A stretch of DNA of 64,000 nucleotides. Origin: CAZQFV01 sp964592645. GTDB lineage: Bacteria; Chloroflexota; Chloroflexia; DTKN01. Of this stretch, positions 1 to 8,500 are shown in pieces; position 1 is the stretch's first letter; each line of letters opens with the position of its first letter. Position numbers and translations under genes: made by a program. The notes beneath the pieces are model-generated. The model saw only the letters and a list, made by a program, of their open reading frames with translations, ran no database searches and had not been told where the DNA came from. Location: assembly GCA_964592645.1 (NCBI GenBank), contig CAZQFV010000018.1:1-64000 (forward strand), written 5' to 3'.

Positions 1-52
1 CACCAAAGATTACACCAACAACGCCGTTCTGTCAACTTTTCAGACACGCTCT
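1..52. other. AT-richer junction cutting off the transporter gene
   Basis: This stretch is visibly poorer in G+C than the DNA that follows. The transporter reading frame from the right loses family-like sequence at about position 52 and meets a stop at 32-34. None of the three minus-strand frames continues the expected last membrane helix. The likeliest reading is the edge of an inserted element or a rearrangement junction. The window ends here, so the other side cannot be seen. Confidence 0.45.
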
Positions 53-1483
53 CAGCCGGCTGGAGCCGGCGAGGGTGCCGACCACGCCAAAGAGGAAGGG
101 GCCGGCGATGCCGGCGAACTTTTCGCTGACGCCGAAGAAGCCAAAGAACTCGGCCGAGCGGCTCTTGGGCACCATATTGGCGTAGAGCGAGCGGCTGAGG
201 GCTTGGCTGCCGCCCTGCACCAGCCCGACCATCCAGGCCAGCATCCAGAACTCGACCGGCAGCGCCAGGAAGTAGCCCCAGATGGAGACCAGGGCGTAGA
301 TGATCAGGGCCAGGATGATGGCCCGCTTGGTGTTCAGTAGCCGGGCGGCTCCCCGCAGCAGGTGCCGACCGACGAGCCAGGAGAGCGACAGCCCGGGAAG
401 CTGGTTGAGCAGCAGGGAGCCAAGCCCCTGGAGCGCGGCCATCCCGCCGGCGGCGCTTCCCAGCAGGCCCGTGTACCACTGCTGCAGCAGGCCGGCCCGG
501 GCCAGCAGCCCCAAGATGGGCGTGGTGATGACATTGTAGAGGATGAGCGAGAGGAAAAAGGCCCGCCGGCGATCGTCGCCGCTGGGCAGGCGGCCAAAGA
601 CGAGCGAGAAGGGGATGCCCACGAACTGGGTCATCAGCAGCGCGCCGATCAGGTCGGTCTGGCCGATGCCGATCTCGGCCCCATAGATCGTGGCCATCTT
701 GATAATCGTGCCGATGCCGTCGCTGTACAGCCAAAAGGCTACCAGGAAGAGGAAGAGCTGGCGAAAGTGGCGGATCTCGCGAAAGGTGTGACCCAGCCGG
801 GCAAAGGCGGCCCGGATAGGAGCCATCCCCCGGAAAATGCCGGGATCGGCCGGCGGCTCCTTGACCCGCAGGAAGAGCGGGATGGAGAAGAGAGCCCACC
901 AGATGCCGACGCTGAGGAAGGAGATGCGCGAGGCGATCTCGCCGTTGACCATCCCGAACCACGCCGGCTTCATGATCCAGGCCAGGTTGATCGCCAGGAG
1001 CAGCCCGCCGCCCAGGTAGCCCATGGCGTAGCCGCGGGTGGAGACCCTATCCATCTCCTCCGGGCGCGCCACGTGCGGCAGCAGCCCGTCGTAGAAGATG
1101 ATCGACCCGGCAAAGCCGATATCGCCAAAGATAAAGAGGACCGAGGCCAGGAGCCAGTCGCCGGTGCTCACCAGCACCAGGAGCGCGGTCGCCAGGCAGC
1201 CCAGGATGACAAAGGCCGCCAGGAAGCGCTTCTTCAGGCCGGTGTGGTCGGCGATGGCGCCGAGGATGGGGGCCAACAGGGCGGAGATGAGCAGGGCGAT
1301 GGAGGCGGTAAAGCCCCAGGCGCTGCTGGCCTGTGTGGGGGTCAGCGCCCCCTGCGCCGCCACGGCGCTGTAGAAGGTGGGCAAGACGGCGGCCATGATC
1401 GTCGTGGCAAAGGCTGAGTTGGCCCAGTCGTACATGCACCAGGCGGAGATGGCGCGGCGGTGCTGGCGTTCAGTCTGTTCCAT
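32..1483 (-). CDS. UMF1/Atg22-family MFS transporter, C-terminally truncated
   Basis: Major facilitator superfamily permease of the UMF1 (Atg22-like) type, an inner-membrane protein whose family substrate is not settled. The N-terminus contains the family signature CMYDWANSAFAT at about residues 16-27, followed by some ten to twelve hydrophobic helices. Near the end, GTLAGSSRL should lead into the final helix, but the frame instead runs into about six unrelated residues and a stop, so the last helix or two are missing. It starts with an ATG about 20 bp after the dehydrogenase gene and appears to be the last gene of the hydrolase-antitoxin-glpK-dehydrogenase operon. Family call confident; function of the truncated form uncertain. 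Confidence 0.8.
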   Translation of the reverse strand: MEQTERQHRRAISAWCMYDWANSAFATTIMAAVLPTFYSAVAAQGALTPTQASSAWGFTASIALLISALLAPILGAIADHTGLKKRFLAAFVILGCLATALLVLVSTGDWLLASVLFIFGDIGFAGSIIFYDGLLPHVARPEEMDRVSTRGYAMGYLGGGLLLAINLAWIMKPAWFGMVNGEIASRISFLSVGIWWALFSIPLFLRVKEPPADPGIFRGMAPIRAAFARLGHTFREIRHFRQLFLFLVAFWLYSDGIGTIIKMATIYGAEIGIGQTDLIGALLMTQFVGIPFSLVFGRLPSGDDRRRAFFLSLILYNVITTPILGLLARAGLLQQWYTGLLGSAAGGMAALQGLGSLLLNQLPGLSLSWLVGRHLLRGAARLLNTKRAIILALIIYALVSIWGYFLALPVEFWMLAWMVGLVQGGSQALSRSLYANMVPKSRSAEFFGFFGVSEKFAGIAGPFLFGVVGTLAGSSRLRACLKS

Positions 1484-1503
1484 TGGACCTCCTCCATCCT
1501 TCT

Positions 1504-2607
1504 CTAAAAGTACTCTTCGTATCCGGCGATGCCCAGCGCGTCGCGCATGGCCTGCAGCTCCGCCCGCAGGTTACGATTGACGGGTATCCCGGCGGCGCGG
1601 ACGCGTTGCTCGCTCTCGTGCTCTTTTTCCCCGGCTACATAGATGCGTTCCTGCCCCGGTTGCTTGCGGGAGGACTGCAAGGCGCGCATGATGCCGCCGG
1701 TGATGCGGCGCGACTCCTCCAGCGGCAGGAAGTGGGCTATATCCATGGCCAGGAAAAAGTGGCCGAGCATAAAGGGCCGGCGGGAGCCATCGGGGGCGAC
1801 GCCGAGCAGGTCCTTCAGGAAGGCGCCGCCGCACAGGGCCGAGGAGAGGATCTCCACGATGGTCGCCAGGTCGTAGCCCTTGTAGCCGGCAAACTCCTCG
1901 CCGGCCCCGCCCAGCGGCAGGAGGGCAGCCTGGGCCGTGTCCAGGTCGCGCAGGACCTGGGAGGGGTCGGTGGCCGGCCGGCCGGCGGCGTCGATCACCC
2001 ACCCTTCGCGCAGCGGCTTTTCCGCGCGTTCGGCTACCTCCACCTTGCCGCGCTGGATGATCGAGGTGGCTCCGTCGAAGCAGAAGGGAAAGGGTCCATC
2101 GGAGGGGGCGGCGAAGGCGATGGGGTTGGTGCCGAGCATCGGCTCCGTGCCCCAGGTGGGAGCGATGGCCGGCCGGGCGTTGGTCACGCACAGCCCGATC
2201 ATCCCCTCCCGGGCGGCCATCAGGACATAGTAGCCGGCGATGCCAAAGTGGGTGCTGTTGCGCACGGCCACCGCCCCCAGCCCGTGCTGCCGGGCCTTGT
2301 CCATGGCCAGGCGCATGGCGCGGTGGGCGATCACCTGGCCCATGCCGTGATGGCCGTCGAGCACGGCGGTGGTGGCCGTCTCGCTGACCACCTCCACCGC
2401 CGTCCGCACCACCTGTCTCCCGGCCTGGATGCGGTCGTAGTAGTACTTCAGGCGGCCCACGCCGTGCGACTCGATCCCGCGCAGATCGGCGGCAATCAGC
2501 ACGTCGACGCAGATGCGGGCCTCCTCCGGCGGCACACCCAGGCGGGTGAAGACGTCCAGCATGAAACGCTCGATCACGGCCACGGGGATCTTGACGGCAT
2601 CGGACAT
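1504..2607 (-). CDS. Malate/L-lactate dehydrogenase family (Ldh_2) oxidoreductase
   Basis: NAD(P)-dependent 2-hydroxyacid dehydrogenase of the malate/lactate/ureidoglycolate family, which has its own fold, unlike Rossmann-type malate dehydrogenases. At 367 residues it has full family length. Visible signatures are the N-terminal block ending in IESHGVGRL (about residues 45-53), the HHGMGQV segment, and a Gly/Pro/Phe-rich stretch near NPIAFAAPS in the cofactor-binding region. The substrate cannot be told from sequence: sulfolactate, ureidoglycolate, malate and 2,3-diketogulonate are all used in the family. It lies 35 bp downstream of glpK and 20 bp upstream of the transporter on the same strand, so co-transcription is likely. 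Confidence 0.85.
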   Translation of the reverse strand: MSDAVKIPVAVIERFMLDVFTRLGVPPEEARICVDVLIAADLRGIESHGVGRLKYYYDRIQAGRQVVRTAVEVVSETATTAVLDGHHGMGQVIAHRAMRLAMDKARQHGLGAVAVRNSTHFGIAGYYVLMAAREGMIGLCVTNARPAIAPTWGTEPMLGTNPIAFAAPSDGPFPFCFDGATSIIQRGKVEVAERAEKPLREGWVIDAAGRPATDPSQVLRDLDTAQAALLPLGGAGEEFAGYKGYDLATIVEILSSALCGGAFLKDLLGVAPDGSRRPFMLGHFFLAMDIAHFLPLEESRRITGGIMRALQSSRKQPGQERIYVAGEKEHESEQRVRAAGIPVNRNLRAELQAMRDALGIAGYEEYF

Positions 2608-2641
2608 GCGGCACCTCCGGAAGGGAAATTCGAATTCTGGA

Positions 2642-4156
2642 TCACTCCACCCAATTCAACGTCCTGTCCACCGCCTTTTTCCACCCGCGATACAGTCCCG
2701 CCCGTCGCCCCTCGTCCATCCGCGGCTCCCAGGTGCGGTCGACGCCCCAGTTCCGGCGCAGCTCCTCCATGTCCTGCCAAAAGCCCACGGCCAGGCCGGC
2801 GGCGTAGGCCGCGCCCAGGGCCGTCGTCTCCGAGACGCGCGGGCGGACCACCGGGACGCCGAGGATGTCCGACTGGAACTGCATCAGCAGCTCGTTGGCC
2901 ACCATGCCGCCGTCGACCTTGAGCGCGGTCAGGCGCACGCCCGAGTCCTTCTCCATGGCCTCGAGCACATCGCGCGTCTGGTAGGCGGCGGATTCCAGGG
3001 CGGCGCGGCAGAGGTGCTCGCGGGTGACGTAGCGGGTCAGGCCGACGATCACGCCGCGGGCGTCGCTGCGCCAGTAGGGGGCAAAGAGGCCGGAGAAGGC
3101 CGGCACGATGTAGGCGCCGCCGGCGTCCTCCACCCGGCGGGCCAACTCCTCCACCTCGGCCGAGCGGGAGAAAAAGTGCAGGTTGTCGCGCAGCCACTGC
3201 ACCAGCGCTCCGGTGATGGCGATGGAGCCCTCCAGGGCATAGACGGCCGGCTCCTGGCCGAACCGGTAGGCCAGGGTGGTGAGCAGCCCGCTGCGGCTGG
3301 GCACGGGGCGCTCCCCCGTGTTCAGGAGCATGAAGCAGCCGGTGCCGTAGGTGTTCTTGGCCTCCCCCGGAGCAAAGCAGACCTGCCCCACCAGCGCGGC
3401 CTGCTGGTCGCCCAGGTCGCCGCACACCGGGATCGCCGCGCCAAACGGGCCGGCCGGCCGGGTGAACCCGTAGGGCCGGGGATCGCCGGAGGGGCGGACC
3501 TGCGGCAGCATGCGCCGGGGGATATCCAGGGAATGGAGGATGCTCTCGTCCCAACCCAGCGTGCCCAGGTTCATGAGCATCGTCCGGCTGGCGTTGGTCA
3601 CGTCGGTGATGTGGGCTCCGCCGTCCGGCCCGCCGGTGAGCCACCAGATGATCCAGGTGTCCATAGTGCCGAAGAGGGCCGCGCCGCGCTCGGCCGCGGC
3701 GCGCAGGTCGGGCACATTCGCCAGGAGCCAGCAGAGCTTGGGGCCGGAGAAGTAGGTGGCCAGGGGCAGCCCCACTTGGGGGCGGAAACGGTCCTGGCCG
3801 CCTTCGCGGGCCAACCGGTCGCAGATTTCCTTGGTGCGGGTGTCCTGCCAGACCAGGGCGTTGTAGTAGGGCCGGCCGGTGCGCGGGTCCCAGACCACCG
3901 TAGTCTCGCGTTGGTTGGTGACGCCGACGGCAACGATCTGTTCCGGACGAACGTTTCCCCGGGCCAACGCCGCCCGCACGACCGACTGGGTCCGCTCCCA
4001 GACCTCCAGCGGGTCGTGCTCCACCCAGCCGGCCTGCGGATAGACCTGGCGGTGCTCCTCGTAGGCCGAGGCGACGATCTGGCCTCCATGGTCAAAGAGG
4101 ATACAGCGGGTGCCGGTGGTTCCTTGGTCGATTGCGGCCACGCAGTCAGGGTGCAT
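2642..4156 (-). CDS. glpK: Glycerol kinase
   Basis: FGGY-family kinase that phosphorylates glycerol to sn-glycerol 3-phosphate with ATP in the cytoplasm. The 504 residues match the family length. The N-terminal phosphate-binding segment AAIDQGTTGTRCILFD, the substrate segment with QDTRT, the GTGCFML loop and the C-terminal KVDGGMVANELLMQ block are all present and uninterrupted. An AGGAGG-type ribosome site lies about 8 bases before the ATG. There is no separate promoter in the 75-bp gap upstream, so it is probably read from the hydrolase promoter. With a monoglyceride-lipase-like gene at the head of the unit, acylglycerol breakdown followed by glycerol capture is a reasonable role. No glpF or glpD is seen nearby. 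Confidence 0.95.
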   Translation of the reverse strand: MHPDCVAAIDQGTTGTRCILFDHGGQIVASAYEEHRQVYPQAGWVEHDPLEVWERTQSVVRAALARGNVRPEQIVAVGVTNQRETTVVWDPRTGRPYYNALVWQDTRTKEICDRLAREGGQDRFRPQVGLPLATYFSGPKLCWLLANVPDLRAAAERGAALFGTMDTWIIWWLTGGPDGGAHITDVTNASRTMLMNLGTLGWDESILHSLDIPRRMLPQVRPSGDPRPYGFTRPAGPFGAAIPVCGDLGDQQAALVGQVCFAPGEAKNTYGTGCFMLLNTGERPVPSRSGLLTTLAYRFGQEPAVYALEGSIAITGALVQWLRDNLHFFSRSAEVEELARRVEDAGGAYIVPAFSGLFAPYWRSDARGVIVGLTRYVTREHLCRAALESAAYQTRDVLEAMEKDSGVRLTALKVDGGMVANELLMQFQSDILGVPVVRPRVSETTALGAAYAAGLAVGFWQDMEELRRNWGVDRTWEPRMDEGRRAGLYRGWKKAVDRTLNWVE

Positions 4157-4231
4157 GCCAAAACCTCCTGGCGAGAGCAGGCCGGCGGTGCCGCAGCGGG
4201 CTGCCGCGGCCGATAGCCTGGGCAGAAGGAG

Positions 4232-4507
4232 CTACTTGCGTTTCTTGGAGGGCTTTGGCGGCGGCGGTCCTTCGATCAGCCCCAGCTCCGCTTCCAACTC
4301 CTCCAGGGTGATCGCCTCGACGCCCTCGTCCTCGTCCCACATCGCCACGGCCTCGTCCATATCCTGGAGCAACTCCAGTTCTTCGGCGCTGATGATGGCC
4401 GCCTTGACCTTGCCACGGCTGACGACGATGATCCGTTCGCCGGTCTTGGCCACATGGTTCAGGAGGTCGGTCAGGTTCTTTTTCAGGGCAGTGGGAGAGA
4501 TTTCCAT
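4232..4507 (-). CDS. Phd/YefM-family antitoxin-like protein, no toxin partner
   Basis: A 91-residue protein. Residues 1-55 fit the Phd/YefM DNA-binding antitoxin fold: start MEIS, a short helix with NLTDLLNHV, then the characteristic strand GERIIVVSRGKVKAAIISAEE. The tail is unusual: an acidic segment (DEDEGVEAITLEELEAE) followed by a proline run and a lysine-rich end, whereas true antitoxins use this part to wrap a RelE/ParE or PIN toxin. No toxin gene is found on either side; the neighbours are a hydrolase (3 bp upstream) and glycerol kinase. It may be an orphan antitoxin or a small transcriptional repressor of this operon. Confidence 0.8.
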   Translation of the reverse strand: MEISPTALKKNLTDLLNHVAKTGERIIVVSRGKVKAAIISAEELELLQDMDEAVAMWDEDEGVEAITLEELEAELGLIEGPPPPKPSKKRK

Positions 4508-4510
4508 CGT

Positions 4511-5353
4511 TCATTCCTTTCGGAGCGTCCGATCCAACCAGTCCACCATGTAGGCCAACACCTCTTCCTTCTGCGGCTCGTTGTGCACCTCGTGGTAGAG
4601 CCCATCCCAAACTCGGAGCGTGCAGTTTCCCGGCACCCGTTCGGCAAACTCGCGGCTGCCCTCGGCCAGGCAGATGGCATCGGCGCCGCCGTGCATCAGC
4701 AGTAGCGGGATGGCGGGGAACTCGGCGGCATGCGCCAGGGCCCACTTGCCGCCGGACAGGGCATCGACGGCCAGCCGCGCGGTCGCCAGGCCGTGCACCA
4801 GCGGGTCCTGGACGTAGGCCTGGACGACCTGCCGGTCGTGGGCCAGGGCCTCCGCCGACAGGCCGCTGGGCATCGCCAGGGTGGGCAGGATGCGGCCCAG
4901 CAGCCGGGCCATAGCGACCTTGAAGGTCTGCCGTTCCAAGGGGGTGCGCAGGGCCGCGCCCGTGGCGATGACCCCGGCCAGGGCCGGCCGGCGGCGCAGG
5001 GCATAGTTGAGCACGATATTCCCGCCCAGGGAGTGGCCGTAGAGGATGCGCGGGAGGCCGGGGAAGCGCCCCTCCACCTCCCGCAGAAAACGGTCGACGT
5101 CGTCCATCCAGGTCTCCAGGGAAGGGGTATGCCCGCGCTGCCCGGTGGACTTGCCGTGGCCGCGCAGGTCAAAGGCCATTAGGGCGTAGCCGGCGCGGTT
5201 CAGCGCCTCGGCCACGTGGGCGTAGCGCCCGCTGTGCTCGCCCAGGCCGTGCACCAGGGCCACCACCGCGCGCGGCGCGGCCTCGGGCTCCCAAACCTGG
5301 CCGTAGAACTTGATGCCGTCGGGAGAAGTCCACTCCAATTGGGTGCGTTTCAC
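4511..5353 (-). CDS. Alpha/beta hydrolase, monoacylglycerol lipase-like
   Basis: Serine hydrolase of the alpha/beta fold (Hydrolase_4/PldB group). The nucleophile elbow is YGHSLGG at about residues 105-111. The lipase-group signature LRGHGKSTG precedes it, and the catalytic His is in the YHEVHNE segment near the C-terminus (about residue 255). At 280 residues it has the length of bacterial monoglyceride lipases. The start is a GTG with a GGAGG ribosome site, downstream of a TTGCCT-17-TAGAAT promoter. Downstream genes include glycerol kinase, which fits release and use of glycerol. Substrate assignment is an inference from subgroup and context; lysophospholipase is the main alternative. Confidence 0.85.
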   Translation of the reverse strand: MKRTQLEWTSPDGIKFYGQVWEPEAAPRAVVALVHGLGEHSGRYAHVAEALNRAGYALMAFDLRGHGKSTGQRGHTPSLETWMDDVDRFLREVEGRFPGLPRILYGHSLGGNIVLNYALRRRPALAGVIATGAALRTPLERQTFKVAMARLLGRILPTLAMPSGLSAEALAHDRQVVQAYVQDPLVHGLATARLAVDALSGGKWALAHAAEFPAIPLLLMHGGADAICLAEGSREFAERVPGNCTLRVWDGLYHEVHNEPQKEEVLAYMVDWLDRTLRKE

Positions 5354-5390
5354 CGTACACCTCCAGGTCGGCGCCTATTTCCTGGGGTCG

Positions 5391-5419
5391 ATTCTATCAC
5401 AAGGTGCGGGCAGAGGCAA
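5391..5419 (-). promoter_or_regulatory. Sigma70-like promoter for the hydrolase-glpK operon
   Basis: On the minus strand a TTGCCT -35 box and a TAGAAT -10 box are separated by 17 bp. Initiation would fall near 5384, about 30 bases before the GTG start of the hydrolase. Confidence 0.5.
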
Positions 5420-5537
5420 ATATCGGGTCGAGGCAGTCGAGGGGCAGTTGCGCGCGCCCGGCGGCATGGATATAACAGACAAGGTCCTGGCGCGATCCGC
5501 ACCCACTTTCCACGCGTCGTTCGGGCGAGGAGGACCG

Positions 5538-8500
5538 ATGGCCGACGTATTTATCTCCTATTCACGCCGCGATATCGCCTTTGCCCGGCTGCTGCACGAG
5601 GCGCTCCGAGAGCAGCGGCTGGAGACCTGGATCGACTGGCAAGACATCCCCCCCAGTGTCGATTGGCTGGCCGAGGTCTACCAGGCAATCGAGCAGGCCG
5701 ATACGGTCGTCTTCTTGATCAGTCGACACTCGCTGGCCTCGGAGATCTGCGGGCTGGAGATGGCCCACGCCGTCAAGAACAACAAGCGGCTGATCCCGGT
5801 GGTGCTGCAGGACGTCGACCCCCACGATGTCCCCCCCTACCTGGCCGCCCTCAACTGGATCTTTTTTCGCACGGAAAGCGAGTTCCCCGCTGCTTTTCAG
5901 GCCCTCCAAAAGGCCATCCATACCGACTACGAATGGGTGAAGGCGCACACCCGTCTGCAGCTACGCGCCCTGGAGTGGGAGCGAAACCACCACGAACGCA
6001 GCTACCTGCTGCGCGGCCAGGACCTGGAGCGGGCCGAGTCTTGGCTGGCCCAGGCCGCCGACAAGGAACCCCGGCCCACCGCCCTACAGACGCAGTACCT
6101 GCTCGCCGGGCGGCGCGAGGCCGTCCGCCGGCAGCGCTTGACCCTGGCGGCGGTGTTGGCGGCCCTGGCCGTGGCCGTTACCTTGGGTGCGCTGGCCTGG
6201 GTACAGCGCGATATCGCCCGCCGAGCTGAATCCCGGGCCCTGAACGAGGCGCAGGTCCGGGCCACGGCCGAGGCGGTGGCCATCAACGAGGCGCAGGTCC
6301 GGGCCACGGCCGAGGCGGTGGCCCTCGCCGAACGGGACGAGGCCCAGCGCCAGGCCCGCCTGGCGCTGTCCGGGCAATTGGTGGCCAACGCCCAACGCCT
6401 CCTGGCGGAACAACCGGACCTGGCCTTGCTGCTCAACGTGGAAGCGCTCGAAATCTTTGACACGCCCCAGGCCCGCGGCAGCCTGCTCACGGCGCTGACT
6501 CACAGCCCGCGCCTGCGCTGCTTCCTGCATGGCCCTGCCGACACGGTCTTCAGCGTGGCGTTCAGCCCTGACGGCCGTACTCTGGCGACCGGCGGCTGCT
6601 CGCAACGCGATCCGAAAGGCGTCTCCTGTCTCCGGGGCGAGATTCGCTTGTGGAATGTAGCCGACGGGCGGCCGGTGGGCCAACCCCTGCAAGGACACGC
6701 GAGCTATGTCGTCGGCCTCTCCTTTAGCCCCCTAGACGACGGTCGGACCCTGGTTTCGGTAGCCCGGGACGGGTCCATCGCCCTGTGGGACGTGCCCAGC
6801 GGGGAAATCCTGGGCCTGTACGCGGCGAACCACGAGGTCTCGTGGCAGGTGATGGGGGTGGCTTTTAGCCCCGACGGCACCCTGCTGGCCACCGGAGGCT
6901 GCGCCAAGCGGGTCACTTCCGAGGCCCAATTGTTCTGTGGTCGGGGCGAGATCGGCCTTTGGAACATTGTCCAGCGTCAGCCGCAGGGCGAGCCCATGGA
7001 AGGGCACGGCGGCTGGGTGAAGCGCTTGACCTTTAGCCCCGACGGTCGCACCCTGGCCACGGCCGCCCCCCCGGAAGAGCGTGTCCTGGGTCAAGTGGAC
7101 GAGGTCGTCATTCTTTGGGACGTGACTACGGGGCAGCCCCTCGGCCGGCCGCTCTGGCACCGCTATCCCATCGACGGGCTGGCTTTTGGCCCCGGCGGCC
7201 GGCTCCTCGCCTCGGCCATCTGTGACAGCACCGACCCTACCTATAGCTGCGCCAGGAGCGAGATCCGCCTGTGGGACGTGGCGAGCGGGGAGCTCGCCGG
7301 CTCGCCCTTGCTGGGCCACCGTGGTCGCATCTGGAGCCTGGTCTTTCGCCCCGATGGGCAGGTATTGGCCTCGGGAGGAGATGACCGGACCATTGTGCTC
7401 TGGGACGTGGCGCGGGGCCAACCTGTCGAGGGAGCGCTTTCCGGCCACGCCGGCACCGTCATCAGCCTGGCCTTTAGCCCCGACGGCCAACTCCTGGCCT
7501 CGGGCAGCCAAGACCACACTGCGGCCCTCTGGGATATGGTCGACGACGAGCCCCTGGGCCGGCTGTTGGGTGAGTCTACAGGCATTGTCTACAGCCTGGG
7601 CGATCATCTGGCCTTCGATCCCGACAGCAGGACCTTGGCCGTGGAGGCGGGCGACGGGATTTTGCTTTGGGACATAGATGGTTGGCAGCCTCGTGGAGAA
7701 CCGTTGGCCGATTCGGGAGAAAGGATGCGCCAGTTGGCCTTTTCCGGCGACGGGACCCTTTACGCCGCCTACGGGGACGGGACGGCACTGCGCTGGGACC
7801 TGGACGGCGATCCGGGCGGCACGCCGCTGCTTCCCACGCCTGTCGTGCTGCCCCGGGCTGTGCTGAGCCCCGATGCCAGTATCCTCGCCGTGGGCCAGAT
7901 TGACGGGCAGGTGCAGCTTTGGGACACCCTCGGCGGCCGGCCGTCTGGCGAACCGCTGGCCGGACTGGTCAACGCCCTGCCCGGCTTGGCTTTCAGCCCT
8001 GACGGCACCGTCCTGGCCGCCGGGGGCTGCGGGCGGACCGAGCAAGGGACCTGCGTCCAGGGCGTGATCCTTCGGTGGGATGTGGCCAGCCGGCAGCCTC
8101 TCGGCCGGCCCCTCACCGGCCACGCCGGGCTGGTGCGGCAATTGGCCCTCGGACCGGGAGGAAACCTCCTGGCCTCGTTCGGCTCGGACCAGATCCTGCT
8201 GTGGGATACAGCCCGCGAAGAGGTCGTGGCCCAGATCCCGGAGAGTGAGGTCTGCACCGGCTCAGTCAACTGGTTGCAGCACCTTGCCTTCAGTCCGGAC
8301 GGCGGGACGCTGGCGCTGCTCTGTTTCGAAGGTGCCGTCACGTTGTGGGACGTTTCCGCCAACTCGCCCCGCGCCCAACTGTTCGTGGGCGGCCGCAATT
8401 CCCTGCACAGCCTGGCCTTGAGCCCGGATGGGCGCTTCCTGGCTGTCGGGGATGCCGGCCATCGGGTCTTGCTGTGGGACCTGGAGGCCAGCTCCCCGTT

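Noticed and set aside
2513..4216. 567-codon plus-strand frame
   Set aside because: Antisense to glycerol kinase; no domain, biased composition.
4146..4231. A toxin gene next to the Phd-like antitoxin
   Set aside because: The 75-bp gap is too short and neither neighbour resembles RelE, ParE, Doc or PIN proteins.
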